NCBI GenBank assembly: GCA_023055505.1
Contig: JALIRH010000003.1
Location: 3,597,501-3,661,500 of the forward strand
Direction of reading: 5' to 3'
DNA: 64,000 nt
Source: Callipepla californica brunnescens
Lineage: Eukaryota; Chordata; Aves; Galliformes; Odontophoridae
Shown here: piece by piece, positions 48,147-60,010 of the stretch
Numbering within the stretch: the first letter of the stretch is position 1
Layout of the letters: every line of letters starts with the position of its first letter
The notes under the pieces: generated by a model
The model's input: only the letters and a program-made list of their open reading frames with translations
What the model was told of the DNA's origin: nothing
Databases searched by the model: none
Translations under genes and position numbers: made by a program

Positions 48147-48690
48147 AGAGTATGGCCAGCAGATCAAGGGAGGTGATCCTCCTCCTCTACTTCATCCTGT
48201 TGAGGCCTCACCTGGAGTACTGTGTCCAGTTCTGGGCTCTCCAGTTCAAAAAAGATGGGGAACTTCAAGAGACAGAGTCCAGCAGAGGGCCACAAAGATG
48301 ATGAGGGGTTTGGAGCATCTCCCTTGTGAGGAAAGGCTGAAAGACATGCAACTGTTCAGCTTGGAGAAGACTGAGCAGTGATTTCATCAGTGCTTATAAA
48401 TATCTAAAGGAGTCAAATGGATGGGTCTGGGCTATAACACTGGTGTACAGTGATGTGACACGGGATGGTAGGCACAAACTGGAACACCAGAAGTTCCATA
48501 CAAATATGAGGAAAACTTTACTTTGAAGGTGGCGGAGCACTAGCAGAGACTGCCCAGAGAGGCCGTGGAGTCTGGCATTATACAAGAGACCTGTCTCAAT
48601 GTTTTCCTGTGTAATGGATGTTTGTCAGGGGGGTGAACTAGGTGATCTCCAGAGATCTCTTCCAACCCCTACAATTCCATGATTCTGTGA
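48147..48690 (+). mobile_element. CR1 fragment (3' end)
   Basis: About 540 bases: GGCCTCACCTGGAGTACTGT, GGCCACAAAGATGATGAGGG, CTTGTGAGGAAAGGCTGAAA, and the tail ACAATTCCATGATTCTGTGA. Same family and structure as the copy at 43605-44592 but more diverged. Confidence 0.88.
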
Positions 48691-49931
48691 AAAGATGACA
48701 CGGAAGTTGGGATAGGAACACAAGAAAAGGAGGTGTTAAGCACTGCTTAGCAGCAACGTAGTGATGTCCCCATGTTGTGAAGGCTGATGTGGCAGCTGTA
48801 GGGAAAGCTACATAGTAATACATAGATAGAAGAAATCTCTTTAGTTATTCAAGGAAAATGACTTTGTGTTAATTAAAATGTTTAAAACACGTGTTTTGTT
48901 TTTGTTTTCCAGTGGTACACTTCATAACCATTTCCCATTAGATCCTTCTGGAATTTAGAGGCAAAGTTTAAGATATTTCATTGTGTCTTGCGCTTTGTAT
49001 ACTACCTTTGACTGAGTATTCTCTTGGGTACCCTCTGCAGTGAGGACAACTGTTCCAAGAGCTGGTTCAGAAGATAACTGAGTAGGTGGAACACTCCCTT
49101 TCATGTGCAGGACTCTAGTCTCTAACTTTTCAAAGTGAGGCAATGAAACACTTACTTACAGTAAAGAGAAAAAGAAAAAATAAATAAAGCAACAAGACAA
49201 GTGAAAATCTTCATACATGCTTAGCCTAGTTCTGTTAAGCAGAGGAAATGCTCTTCTGCAACTTTGTTCCTCTTCTCAGTCCATTGCTTCACTCAGATAA
49301 AGAGGAAAAGCCTTCAAAAACAGCTGAGTTCACATGGGTTTTGTGAAAATAGCCTGCTGGAGGTGGAAGGTTGCTGGCTGTTCATAGCTGGAGGACCAGA
49401 AGTGTGTGAGTTCACACCACATTACTGTACAGTCCACACAGGGGACAGTATCTGTAAGTATAGGTCTCTAGCCAATGTTTTCAGCTGATCCCAGGAGCCC
49501 AATCAGGAGCATAGTGGGTGTCACTCACATTTCAGGTTGCGAAACTGGTTCTTAATGCCATTGTTTTGCATTGATTTTCCATTGGGTATTGGTAATTTTG
49601 CCCAGTTAGCTTGTAAGAGTGCTGCCTTGGAATTAACAGATCTAGTAAGGGAGTCCTAGAGGCTGCTCCAGGCTTTGTTCTGTCTCTGCTTTTCCCATCA
49701 CCCTGTTCCAAGTATGGAACTGTCCAGCTCTGATAGTGAAAGGCTCCCCAGTTTGGAGTTGTGTCACCCAGGAATGGAAGAGCAGAAGCAGTTCTAGCAC
49801 AGGCCCTCACAGTGTAGCAGAGTGCTGTTTCTTCTGTGCACAATTTCCCTATAAACTGTAATGGCTCAGTAACCATTGATGTGTGGGACAGACAGTGTTA
49901 TCTGCACGATCATTCACGGTCAGTTACTAGT
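48691..49931. other. Intergenic, nothing recognised
   Basis: Unique sequence. The minus-strand open frame at 49532-49876 shows no domain and is likely chance. Confidence 0.55.
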
Positions 49932-50075
49932 TTCATAGATTCATAGATACATTAGGTTGGAAAGGACATCTAGTCGAACCATCCTCCTACCACCATCCCT
50001 AGCCACTAAGCTACTACCAAGCACGAGACTTCAGGCTTTTGTCAAGGGAAGGTTCCAAAAAGCAGCCACCTGCAT
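49932..50075 (-). mobile_element. CR1-type fragment
   Basis: TTCATAGATTCATAGATACA followed by TTAGGTTGGAAAGGACATCT and CCTACCACCATCCCTAGCCA is the complement of a CR1 3' end of another subfamily. The inner boundary is approximate. Confidence 0.65.
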
Positions 50076-50439
50076 TCAGTCCTACCATAATTCCTCGACA
50101 CATGAGCCAGAGACCCAAGCCACTGTCAGGTTTGGCTGCTGACAGAAAGGAGAAATGGCAGTGTGAAAGCAGGAAGTTCTAAGCCTAGTATCTGCAGCTG
50201 CACAGCAACTGGTCCATGCATAGTCTCTATGGAAGGAAAATCAGACCATGTGTGATTGGGCACTAAAGGTGATGGTGGGACTGGTTCAGCAGGTAGGAAT
50301 GGTGACGTTGAGAACATCTCTGTTGCAACAGATACACAGTTTCGAAACTGAAGTAAATATTTTATGACTTGTGGAATGGGGATGACAATTCAGCAGATAT
50401 GCCTGCAGCAGTGGGAATTTGTATCCCCGATGTCACCGC

Positions 50440-50770
50440 CTTCCTGAACTTCTGTGCAATGAAATCCGATGAAATTCGGCGAGCAGAACTGCCAGAGGCA
50501 GGGAGCGGCCGGCAGATGGCAATCCCACACTGCTCTGGGACTCCCTCCAGCTCACACCGCTGCCAAACAGATCTGATAAGAGGGTGATGTATTTCAAATG
50601 ATGTGCCAGTTTAGCAGGTATATTGGTTTCCAATAAAATGCAGCGTGCGACATTATATAAGTCTACCATATCTGGGTCATTAAACTGAGAAGGGAAGAAT
50701 GCTCTTAGTGTGTTTGGTTGGGAAGAACAGAAGATAGCAGGTTTGTATGACATATTTCGTTGAAATGAGC
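50440..50770. other. Candidate conserved noncoding block
   Basis: Non-repetitive sequence with an AT-rich core at about 50590-50690 containing several TAAT- and CATTA-type homeodomain-like steps, between repeat remnants. Conservation cannot be tested from one sequence, so this is a guess from texture. Confidence 0.2.
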
Positions 50771-51810
50771 ATTGCTAACAAAATAGCTCTTTGTAAGGGC
50801 TTCGGAAACACCTGTAGCTGTGGAAAAGTGTGAGAGGGGCAGCAGGATGTGCACTGTGTGTGCAGCTAGGATCCTCTTTGGGCTACTCAGTCACGTTTGG
50901 CGGCTTCTCATCTTGCAGCCACCTCCACTATGCCGGCAGCATCACACAGAAGCCTTTGCAATTGTCCCAGCTTCTTTAGAAGTGTTCTTATCACGTTCTT
51001 ATGTACCTGATTTGGTTATGAAGTGGGGTGAGGGAGGCACGTAACACATTCTCTTTGGCATGTTTCACAGCATTTTGCTGTGATTCTGCAAAAGCTTCAT
51101 CAGATTCACTCCTGACCAGGCACAAAGTTTTGTCCAGGTTGATTTGGGATGGCAGAGGCAGTAGGGAGGCACCAGAGGGCAGCAGAGTGAAGATCTGTTG
51201 GATAGACCCGCAGTGTGCTAAGTACTGCAGACCTTTGCTCTGGTTTATATCTGTAGTTCACGCTTGTAGTTACAGTTGGCAGGAAATCAGTGGTGTTTCC
51301 TACTGAGAGATGACAAATTCAGGAAAAAGATACTAGATGAAGTTGCTGGGAGCCTATGTCACAGTTGTATAGAGATTAATGGTGGCCAAAAGAAGTAGAA
51401 CGAAATAAAAGCAAACAAACCAAAACCAGCCAACCAACCAACCAGATAAAAAACCCAAACACATCTGGTGCTCCTGCACAAAGTACGGTGCCAGAAGAAC
51501 CTGAAGGGTGGGTATGTAGGAGTTTATGCACCTCATAAGCTCATCTGGGCTGTGATTTTGTGGAGTCTTGCCCTTGGAAGAAGATCAAACGGTGGAACAA
51601 GTTACACCAGGGATCCGTTTTATTGTCATTTCGGCCTACTTTCACCTTCCTGTTGGGTGCTACGGGTATCTGAGAGGATGGGAGTACTGAAGCTGAGCAG
51701 AATGTTTAGGGTTGGGGATTTCCACTGACCTAAGTCCAACATGCTGACCTGGAGCAAGTTTCTCAGGGGAGATCCTCTCCAGTCTTTCTGGGCCCTCAGT
51801 GAAGATAAAT
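50771..51810. other. Intergenic, nothing recognised
   Basis: Mixed-composition unique DNA with a small (AACC)n patch near 51418-51443. No supported gene. Confidence 0.5.
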
Positions 51811-51919
51811 TCCTCTTCTTTCTCTCTTTTTCTCATCCTTCACTCTTCTTCACTTGCTTTTTCTTCTTCTCCCTCCCTCTCTCCCTCTCCTGCTTTGTCT
51901 TTCCCTCTCCCCATTCTCA
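51811..51919 (+). repeat. Polypyrimidine tract
   Basis: About 110 bases of almost pure C/T (mixed CTTCTT, CTCTCT and CCCTCC steps) in the intergenic region. Such tracts can adopt triplex (H-DNA) forms. The open frames through it (Ser/Phe-rich) are artefacts. Confidence 0.85.
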
Positions 51920-53081
51920 CAAACAGAGCATGCCCCAGTATCCGTGCTGCCATGAGTTTTCAGCCCTTGCAGAGAGAGGTTCAGGCTTTGCCTCATGTTG
52001 CAAAGGCATCAGGACAAAGCGCTCATGATTGGGAATGCTAATGATGGAAGCTGGAGTGCTGCTGCTGCTCCTCTGGAAATCAAAAAGTGTTGAGGTTAAA
52101 TCCCACAACTGGGACTCAGGGGTATTGTGAGGGTAGGCACAACAAAGGTGCAGTAAGTGGATTATCCTTTTTTTTTTCCCCTTTTCTGTTCCCCATTTTT
52201 TTGTTTAAATTAACCATTTTATGCCATTGTTATGTTATGTTGTATTAAACATAGCCTAAAAATGATGTAGTAGCATTTCCCTTAGAAATGGGAAATGGTT
52301 TATAAATCGTACTTACTTCTTTGCGTTTGGAATTCTTCAAACAATATCTGTTTTGATAGTTGACCTTGTAAAGTGGGGAAGACAGAAGTAAGTCACAAAG
52401 ATCCTGTGGGCTAAACTATTTTCCAAGCTGATTATAAAGCTTAGCGCTCAAGTGGCCTTTGCACAGAAACTCACAAAATACCTTTTCTTTTTAAAGGGTT
52501 ATCATCGCCTAATTCATTTTACCTCTGATTTCGCATTAGAGGTATTGTTTACTTCCATACTGCTCAGAAAATGCTCAGTAAGTGTGATATTATGGCCCAC
52601 CCTACAAACCTGGTCCAAGTTACAGCAGCTTAGCAAAGCACAAAGCTACAGTGTGTTCACCATGGCTGCTTGAATGTTTAAGAAGGGCTTTCCCTGACAT
52701 TTTATTTATTCTTCACTTATGCTGCTGGTGATCAAGCAATATTCACATTGACACTGTTGTCTGACTAATAGCAATGCAAGATTTGCCCCAAAAATAGTTG
52801 CAAAAGAATGAATGCAGTGTTATTTGTAAGGATTTGTGCTGGCTTCCAACCAGTTTTGTCAGTTTTATGATTTGTAATTAACTACAGACCTCTGCTTCAC
52901 TTTGTTTTCTGCTTATTTTCAAGTGTTTAGACCAAAATGATAGAAAGCAGAAAATAAAAACTGATTTCTTGAAGATCAATACGCAGTTAATGTCAAATAT
53001 CAATATCAAATAGAAGACATGGCAAAAATAAAAAAGATTTTAACACTTGTCTACAACTCATATTTGTGGCTAAAGTGAATT
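51920..53081. other. Intergenic, nothing recognised
   Basis: AT-rich unique sequence. Short open frames show no homology. Confidence 0.55.
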
Positions 53082-53208
53082 AAAGAATGGCTTAAGTTGG
53101 AAGGGACCTCAGAGATCGCTGATTTTCAACGTTATGCAAAGGTCAGGGCTGCCACCCCCCAGCTCAGCTGCCCAGGGCCTCATCCAACCTGGCCTTGAGC
53201 AGCCACAG
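53082..53208 (-). mobile_element. CR1 fragment
   Basis: AAGTTGGAAGGGACCTCAGA, CCCCAGCTCAGCTGCCCAGG and CATCCAACCTGGCCTTGAGC are the complement of a CR1 3' region. The ATTCTATG tail is nearly lost. Confidence 0.8.
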
Positions 53209-53769
53209 CTTCACTGGACAGCAGTGGCAGTGAATGGCTATTGACATGTATATCAGATGGGGAAGGTGAAGATAAGGCAGGCATGTGGAAGGATAACTGA
53301 ACGACTGAGATCACCTCACAGGGAGTGACTGGGCAGACAGGGACCCTGCACAGGGAATGGTGGGAAGGAATATGTTTGAGCTTTACAAGGCTTTGGAAAC
53401 TGTGCATGAGCAGAAGCACCAGTCATGAATATTGCAATATCAGCATTGGGGTAAAGAAACTAGCGGGAGACTGGTTTCAAATAGACAAAGAATTTATGTA
53501 TGCAGAAGGTAGTGCACTCTTGTAGTTGTCAGCTCTAAGAGGCTAGGGGAGTCAGTTCATGTCAACTTGTTCATAAAATAATTTGGTGGACATCTGGTTC
53601 TTGCTGGGTGCTGCAAGGACTAGGTCTTGAACATCCCGAGTGCAGCAGAGAAAGGAGGCAATGGGCCATTGAGGATGCACTCTGTGCACTCAGAGTACCA
53701 AGAGTAAGATGGCCCTTGGTGTCAGACAGCAATCCTCTGCTCAGTGAGAGAAAGCAGTGACTGTGGGGA
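53209..53769. other. Intergenic, nothing recognised
   Basis: Unique sequence between two CR1 fragments, with no supported gene or repeat. Confidence 0.55.
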
Positions 53770-54145
53770 TCATAGAATCATAGAATGGCCTGGGTAAAAA
53801 GGTACCTCAAAAATCATCTAGTTCCAACTGCCCTGCCATGGGCAGGGTCACCAACCACTACAGCAGGCTGCCCAGAGCCACATCCAGCCTTGCCTCAAAT
53901 GCCTCCAGGGATGGAGCATCCACAGCCTCTCTGGGCAACCTGTTCCAGTGCATCACCACCCTCTGAGTGAAAAAATTCCTCCTAACATCTAACGTAAAAC
54001 TCTCCTGTCTTAGTTTAAAACCATTCCCTCTTGTCCTAACAGTGTCAACCCATAAAAACAATTGTTCCTCCTCCTCTTTATATGCTCCCTTCAAGTACTG
54101 GAAGGCCACAATAACGTTTCCCCAGAGTCTTCTCTCCTCCGAGGG
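53770..54145 (-). mobile_element. CR1 fragment (3' end)
   Basis: About 375 bases of well-preserved CR1 complement: TCATAGAATCATAGAATGGC, CACATCCAGCCTTGCCTCAA, GGGCAACCTGTTCCAGTGCA and TAACATCTAACGTAAAACTC. The translated minus-strand frame at 53858-54157 is element sequence. Confidence 0.9.
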
Positions 54146-55150
54146 ATGTGGTGGCAAAAGGCATGGTACATGCTTGAATCAGTGGGGTTTATCCTAACCT
54201 AGTGGGGACAGGAACACACCTGTGCATATTTGTATGAAAAGTGTCAGGCCAGCACTCCAGACACTGAAGCAAGAGGTGCATCCTACCTCACACCAGCTCA
54301 TCACATACACTGCAACTCCAGCCCAGCTAAACACAAAACTCCTCCAGCTGCACTGGCAACGGTGTGAACAGACAATTGCAGCTTTGATGCTCAGTGCAAG
54401 TGTGCTAGAAAGCTTTTTTCCCTTGTTGTCTGCTGATGCATATGAAATAAAGACCTGTAAAAACACCTGTTTTCATATTTATTCATTTTTCCTTCACACA
54501 TTTCCGATTTGCCTGGCTTTTGCTTTTTTAATCTCTTTAGCTATCAGGCTGCCAAGCCCAAAGTCATAATGTGTTCTCTGTCTTACACCTCAGACACCAG
54601 GTGATAAAGATCTGCAAAAAAAAAAAAAAAATGCAGAGGCTGTGTGAGCACAGTGAATGAATAATGCAGTTCTGTAGAACTCTTATGATTACTTCCCACC
54701 AAAACACTGTGCTCTGTGACACAAATCTGTGACTGCAACCTTCCCGAGCACGGGCTGCTATAGAGCTCTCACTTGGATGAGGTAAGTACCCAAGGTTGAT
54801 CCATGTGATGTCTTCACACTGTGCTCGGCACTTCACATTACGCTTTCAGATGCACAGTGCTCTGTGCTTTCCTACAGCGAGACGACTTTCTGAATCAGTA
54901 AGGGGAAAAAGAAAATGTGCCGATGCCTGTTTTGTGTGCTTCCAAAGGTGTACTTATGATTGATTGAACAGATTCTTAAGAAGGACCTTCAGTGCTCTTC
55001 CCAACCCTGGCAAAGCACCGAGGGAGGCTGCCGTGAGGCTCAGCTCGTACTGTGTTATATCGAGGCACACGTTCCCGAGCCCTAGGGTTTACGCTGCAAA
55101 TGCTACAGCCTCTCATGGCAGCAACTTAGAGGGCAATGCTATGATTTTAA
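54146..55150. other. Intergenic, nothing recognised
   Basis: Unique sequence with one A-run near 54616-54631. No supported gene. Confidence 0.55.
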
Positions 55151-55460
55151 TAAAGCTGTCAGATTAAGTGACTGCATGGTTACACCGTGATATTAATACA
55201 TGTTCTTAACTGTCAATTAGTTAACTGGCTAATAAAAAGAGCCTAGCTTATAGGATTTTACTAATGAATATAATGCTTTGTTTCTGGGCAAAACATATGC
55301 TTTGGATATATAATTAGAAAAGCCCCCCCTGCCCCCCATCGAGAGAGCATGTGCAGCTGAATAAAGGAGCTCATTATACCTGCGAGGGGTCAAAGTCTGT
55401 GGATCTGTAGCTTATGGTATTATGACAGATTACAAAATCACTCCATTATGTTAGTCAATC
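55151..55460. other. Candidate conserved noncoding block
   Basis: AT-rich, repeat-free block with CAATTAG, TTAACT, CTAATAAAA and TAATTAG motifs of the homeodomain-binding type. Texture resembles developmental enhancers, but conservation is untested. Confidence 0.25.
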
Positions 55461-56980
55461 TGTTTCCAAGCACAAACTAGAGGGGAACAGGGCACTAGAA
55501 ACTCCCAAGCACGGCGCCCAGTGGCTTTTCCCAAAGGTCTTATGATAGGTCAGCTGCCGGTGGCATCACCTCTGACAGCTCACATGTCAGACCTCTGCTG
55601 TATGACTTCTGTCTTTGTTATTGCAGAGCCTCTTCACCGGCAATCAATGCCTGCTTCAGGTTGCAAAGAGCTCCCGGTAAGAGCTGAAACAAATTTGAAA
55701 TCCATGGGTAGCCATCATTTGTGCTAATGAAAGAAAAAAGCAGAGCACTTATGCTCCATCTGACCTCCCTCAGGCTCTCTCCTTAATAAAAATTAAAAAA
55801 AAAAAAAAAAAAGGAAAAACAAGTTTTTAAGTAGAGAGGAGAGAGAGCAGCTGAGCAGCAACAGCTGGGAGGGAAAGCATCGGGTTCAGCATCACTGCAT
55901 TTGTGGGTTTGAAGAGGAAAAAAAAAAAAAGTAATTCGTATACAGGATAAAGAGATTTCAGACATGATAGACATATTTGACTTTCCTAATCCTTCAGGGA
56001 AATTTTTCTGCCGGAAAGTCTTATTCAGTCAGTTCAGCATAAAACTCCCTGGTACCAAGAAGAAATAAAATCCTCTTGCCTTGGAAAAATGCAGGACTCG
56101 CCAGCACTGCTTTGGGCTGCGGCCTTGCGAGGCACCATGGAGGAGGGCTGCTCCTACCTGGGCTTTGCTGGGCTGCCACAAAGGAGGGCAGCAGCACCCA
56201 CTGGGAGCATTAGGGAAGCTTCTCCCATCCCACGGACCCCAGGGGGTGTGCAGCTCTCCCACTGCAGGCACCCAGCTGGCAGGAACCAGGCTGTGCTGGA
56301 CACTGGGCGCTCTACGTGCTCCCATCTCCCTGGCATTGTAGCTCCTCAGTGGCTCCCAACCCATTCATTTGTCTCATTTCTTTGCAGACTGCATAGCCCA
56401 CACAAGCTCCTCTCTAAACTCTAGAGGCAGGATCCAGACATGGTTGAAGCCACCCCATATCCCTGAGTTCAGCAGAGTGACATTGTCTTATGTTGGGCAA
56501 CGGCCTGGCCCGTGCACTCAGATGTGTTTGGCTTGCGGCCTGGGACTTCACGACTTTTATGAGTTTCAACAAAAGGCATTGAGAAGAGCTTTTGATATGG
56601 TTATTTGATCAGAGATCAAACGTTTCCCCTTTGCATTCATCCTTTTCATGTTTCCAGCATATGAAAAAAAAAAAAACCAACAGCCTGCAGGTGTTTGGGC
56701 ACGTGGTTTGAGAAAGCTCTTTGGGGCAACTGCAGAAGGGAAATGGCAAAGGTTTATCAAATAACATCCAGGGACTGGTGCTGGCCCTGTGCAGCACCTC
56801 CACAGGGTGAGTTTGGAGCTGCCCTCCTGATGTGCCACCGCACACCTTGCTGCTCACCTAGCAGGCCCTAGCTGCCTGGTGCTTGCTGCTGTGAGCGTGG
56901 CTGTTGTCTCTCAAACCACCTGCAAAATGAGATTTCCTTTCAAGAAGTAACAAAGCCCAAGCAGGCAGACAAACTCTGGA
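55461..56980. other. Intergenic, nothing recognised
   Basis: A GC-richer patch at about 56090-56340 gives overlapping open frames on both strands, without homology. The rest is unique. Confidence 0.5.
55795..55813 (+). repeat. Poly(A) tract
   Basis: About 19 A following AATAAAAATT in the intergenic region; no retroelement body recognised upstream. Confidence 0.88.
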
Positions 56981-57200
56981 TTTTCGTTTTCCTTTAAATA
57001 ACCTTTACTATATCTTCCCTCAAAGCAGTTTATTTTTAACCCACTGATGCCATTTAATTAGTCATATTTCATGAGAGGCACACCTGACTGGAATTCATGC
57101 TCTTTCTGTCCCCTTTTAGCAGTGTATACATTTATTTTCCTACCAGCGATTAAGATGGGATCTCTTAGTCTCAGATCTAACCATCTCTAATGGTTATTTC
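56981..57200. other. Candidate conserved noncoding block
   Basis: Repeat-free AT-rich sequence with ATTTAATTAGTC and CAGCGATTAAGATGG motifs. Possible regulatory element; no direct proof. Confidence 0.2.
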
Positions 57201-59600
57201 CTTCTTCCTTGCCCCTCACCTCACACCCTAGAAGTCAGTAGCTCAGTCACTCCACTTCATGGCTCGTCTGACTCAGTGCAGCAGCTGACTAATGCACTCT
57301 GAAGTCAAGAAGATGCACTTAGCAGAAAAGGAAACGTGCATTTAGATATCTATTTCTCCTGTCACTTATATACTTGCCCATGTTCTCTTACATTTATTGT
57401 CCCCTTGGAAGGAGTTCCCAGTGTGAGAAAAAAAAAATGATTTTCATAGCATCGTGCCATGAAGAGAAATCACATCCCAGTTCCTTTCCTCGTAGTGTAA
57501 CGGACAGTGCTGTTCCTGTACTCAGCACTCCCCACTGGGTCAGCATAATCTTTGGGAAAATACAAGCACACGTTGAATGGAAGTATTTATAAATGCGAGC
57601 CACAGCAGAGAAGAAAGTGTAGGTTCACCCAGCAACGGTGCATCACCAGTGGACAGCAAAAACTGTCAGGTCCTGCAGCCCTTCAGGCAATGTGATGTTT
57701 TATCTCAGAAGCTTACGTTTCCTTTCCTAAACCAAAAGGTATTGCTACATTTACCACATTTTTCTTTCCTTCCCCACCAGTGCTGTTGCCAGCAGGGACC
57801 AGGTGTTGTTCTGATGGCCGTGAGCCTCCTGCCAGTGGCTGTCCCTGGTGAGCACTGCTGGGGTGGCTGGACACGTGCTGGGCTGCCTTTTGTGAAGTAC
57901 AGCTGGTTGAGTGTCATATAAACAAACAGGCAAAGCTGACTTGGCCATGCCATCCAGCCAGCCAACAGGCAAGTTAGAAGCCAAGGAAATTGTTCCAAGA
58001 AAAAGAAAGAAAAGCTAATCTTAGTAAAAATATAGTCCCTCAGTGCTGGCAGGGTCAGGGTCAGATTGGGTTACATGTTGTATAAGTCCCTGTTACACAA
58101 GCCAAGGCAGGGAGAGGCTTTCCCAGGGCCATTCAACCCTGTTTTCTCTTACACAGTTTGGTATTTCTCTCTCGTTCCTTTTCTTCTCACTGTCCATTCC
58201 CCTGATGTGTGCTTGGACATCAAACAGATGAGTCCACATTTCCATCGTTGTGATTTGGGAGTTCTTACCAATCACTTTGTCTTTAAGCAAAAATCCTTCC
58301 AAATATGCGTGTTCCCCTCAGAGCACCCCTTCCTACTCAGCTTGAGGTTCATTTTTCAAGGAAAACCTGGAAAATTAGTGACAAGCCAGCATCTCAGCCA
58401 ATGCTTGCCAGCCTTCTCTTTACATACCTGTAGCCATCATCTGGACAGTCATTCTGAAAGCATCTTCAGGATATTTTTTCAGAGGAGGTTTGTTCCGAGC
58501 AGACTTTCAGAGCACATCTCCAGCTCCAAAGAAAGCCACCTTGAATCTCTTGACTCTCTCTCTGTTTGATCACTTTTGATTTCCCAGTTCACCAGAAGAC
58601 ACACACGTTCCAGTCAGAAACACAACCTCATCTTGATAACCTACTCCAGCACACCACAAACACGCTACTTTTGATATCTTTCTCATTTCTGTGTTGGACT
58701 AATGGCTCTCAGTTCAGCACACTTCTACAATACTTGACACTGAGACCCAAAAAGGCTGCTGAAGTATACACGTGCAACTCACCTGCTTTGCAAAGAAAAA
58801 GAACACTGTATTGCAAACAGCGTCCCTGGAAATTTCATTACAATTTTTCTTAACTACGGAGAACGTACAAATGTCCTAACAACTACAACCTGCTTCTTAA
58901 CCAACAAGAAGGGGACTAATGTCTAATGCAGTCTTTCCATGATGGAGGGAAAGAACAAAACAGTACCTGCAATTCACTGACTTTAGAGACTTCCATCTAA
59001 GGACTGCCCTTGGAGCAGGAAGTCAAATTTGCAGAGCTTGAGCAGAAAGCTGGAGAGTTTGCAGTCTTCAGACTTTAGCAGGCATTATCCCTATGCAGCG
59101 TGTGTTTTATACCTTGGCTAGGTACAAGTGACAGAGGTAATTTATATTTCCCTGCCCCTTCCTATAGACTGCTTTGCAAATAGCCTGTCTTATACCCTAC
59201 CTACCCCAGGGCTCCTCTGTGCAAAGCCAAGATGTCCGCACCTTGCAGGGTACACTACCTGACACAAAGTAGACTGCTGCTCTTCTAAAATAAATAAATA
59301 AAATAAAAGTGAATGAAGTCCAAAGGAATATTCTGATTGCCAGTGGCCGTTCTCTCTGTCTTAACCTAGATCAGTTTGACATAAGCCATTTATTTCACAG
59401 TTAACCCCGGAAAAGTCCTGCAGGGAACAGAAATTCATGTATTAATCCTGCTCACCAGCTTGTTTCCACCTAGGGTTGGGTGAAGGAGCTGCTGCAACCC
59501 AAACTTAAATTTATTGCTCCAAATACTGTAAAGAAAAAAAAACCCACAGCCCCTTGTGATCCTCACACTAACTCTTTATTACGGAGAGAAGAAAGAGACA
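57201..59600. other. Intergenic, nothing recognised
   Basis: Unique DNA. It includes the longest plus-strand open frame of the region (58066-58569, 167 codons), which has no domain, low-complexity bias or homologue I recognise and is best treated as chance. Confidence 0.5.
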
Positions 59601-59629
59601 ACACTGTGAAGTGCTGAGCATTACAACGA

Positions 59630-60010
59630 AACATAAAGCAGCATTAAAGTCGCTCTGTGCCTAATGCTGTGGTTTAAGCAGCTAATCTTGTTTTGGTTGA
59701 ATGGCATGTTCATTACAGCAAATAAATCAGCAACGTGTGGGATTATTGAAGAGGAAAGACATATTAAACCAGTTTAGGGCATCATATTGATTTATTTATT
59801 TCTTTAAGTGTCCGATTTAGCTTGGCGTTTTTCAACAGTCAGTTCTAATAAATGCTTGCAGAGCACAGATTAAGCAGGTGGGAATGTTGCCCAGAAAGAG
59901 TATTATGAATAACTTAAGGCACTGGTTTAATTGCAGCAATCCATGATACTTACTGTGCTGGCACCGGAGTGGAATTTTCAGTATTAAAAGTTAAAACTTC
60001 AGCCCAACTG
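59630..60010. other. Candidate conserved noncoding block
   Basis: About 380 bases, repeat-free and AT-rich, with motifs such as GCAGCTAATC, CAGATTAAGCAGGTG and TTTAATTGCAGC. Composition is unlike its surroundings and no coding frame spans it. It is the best enhancer-like candidate in the intergenic region, but this is inference. Confidence 0.3.

Noticed and set aside
53858..54157. 99-codon minus-strand frame
   Set aside because: It reads through a CR1 3' region; the similarity to other bird 'proteins' would be repeat contamination.
58066..58569. 167-codon open frame on the plus strand
   Set aside because: It is the longest frame in the intergenic region but has no domain, no Kozak or splice context, and no homology I recognise; a frame this long is expected by chance in 64 kb.
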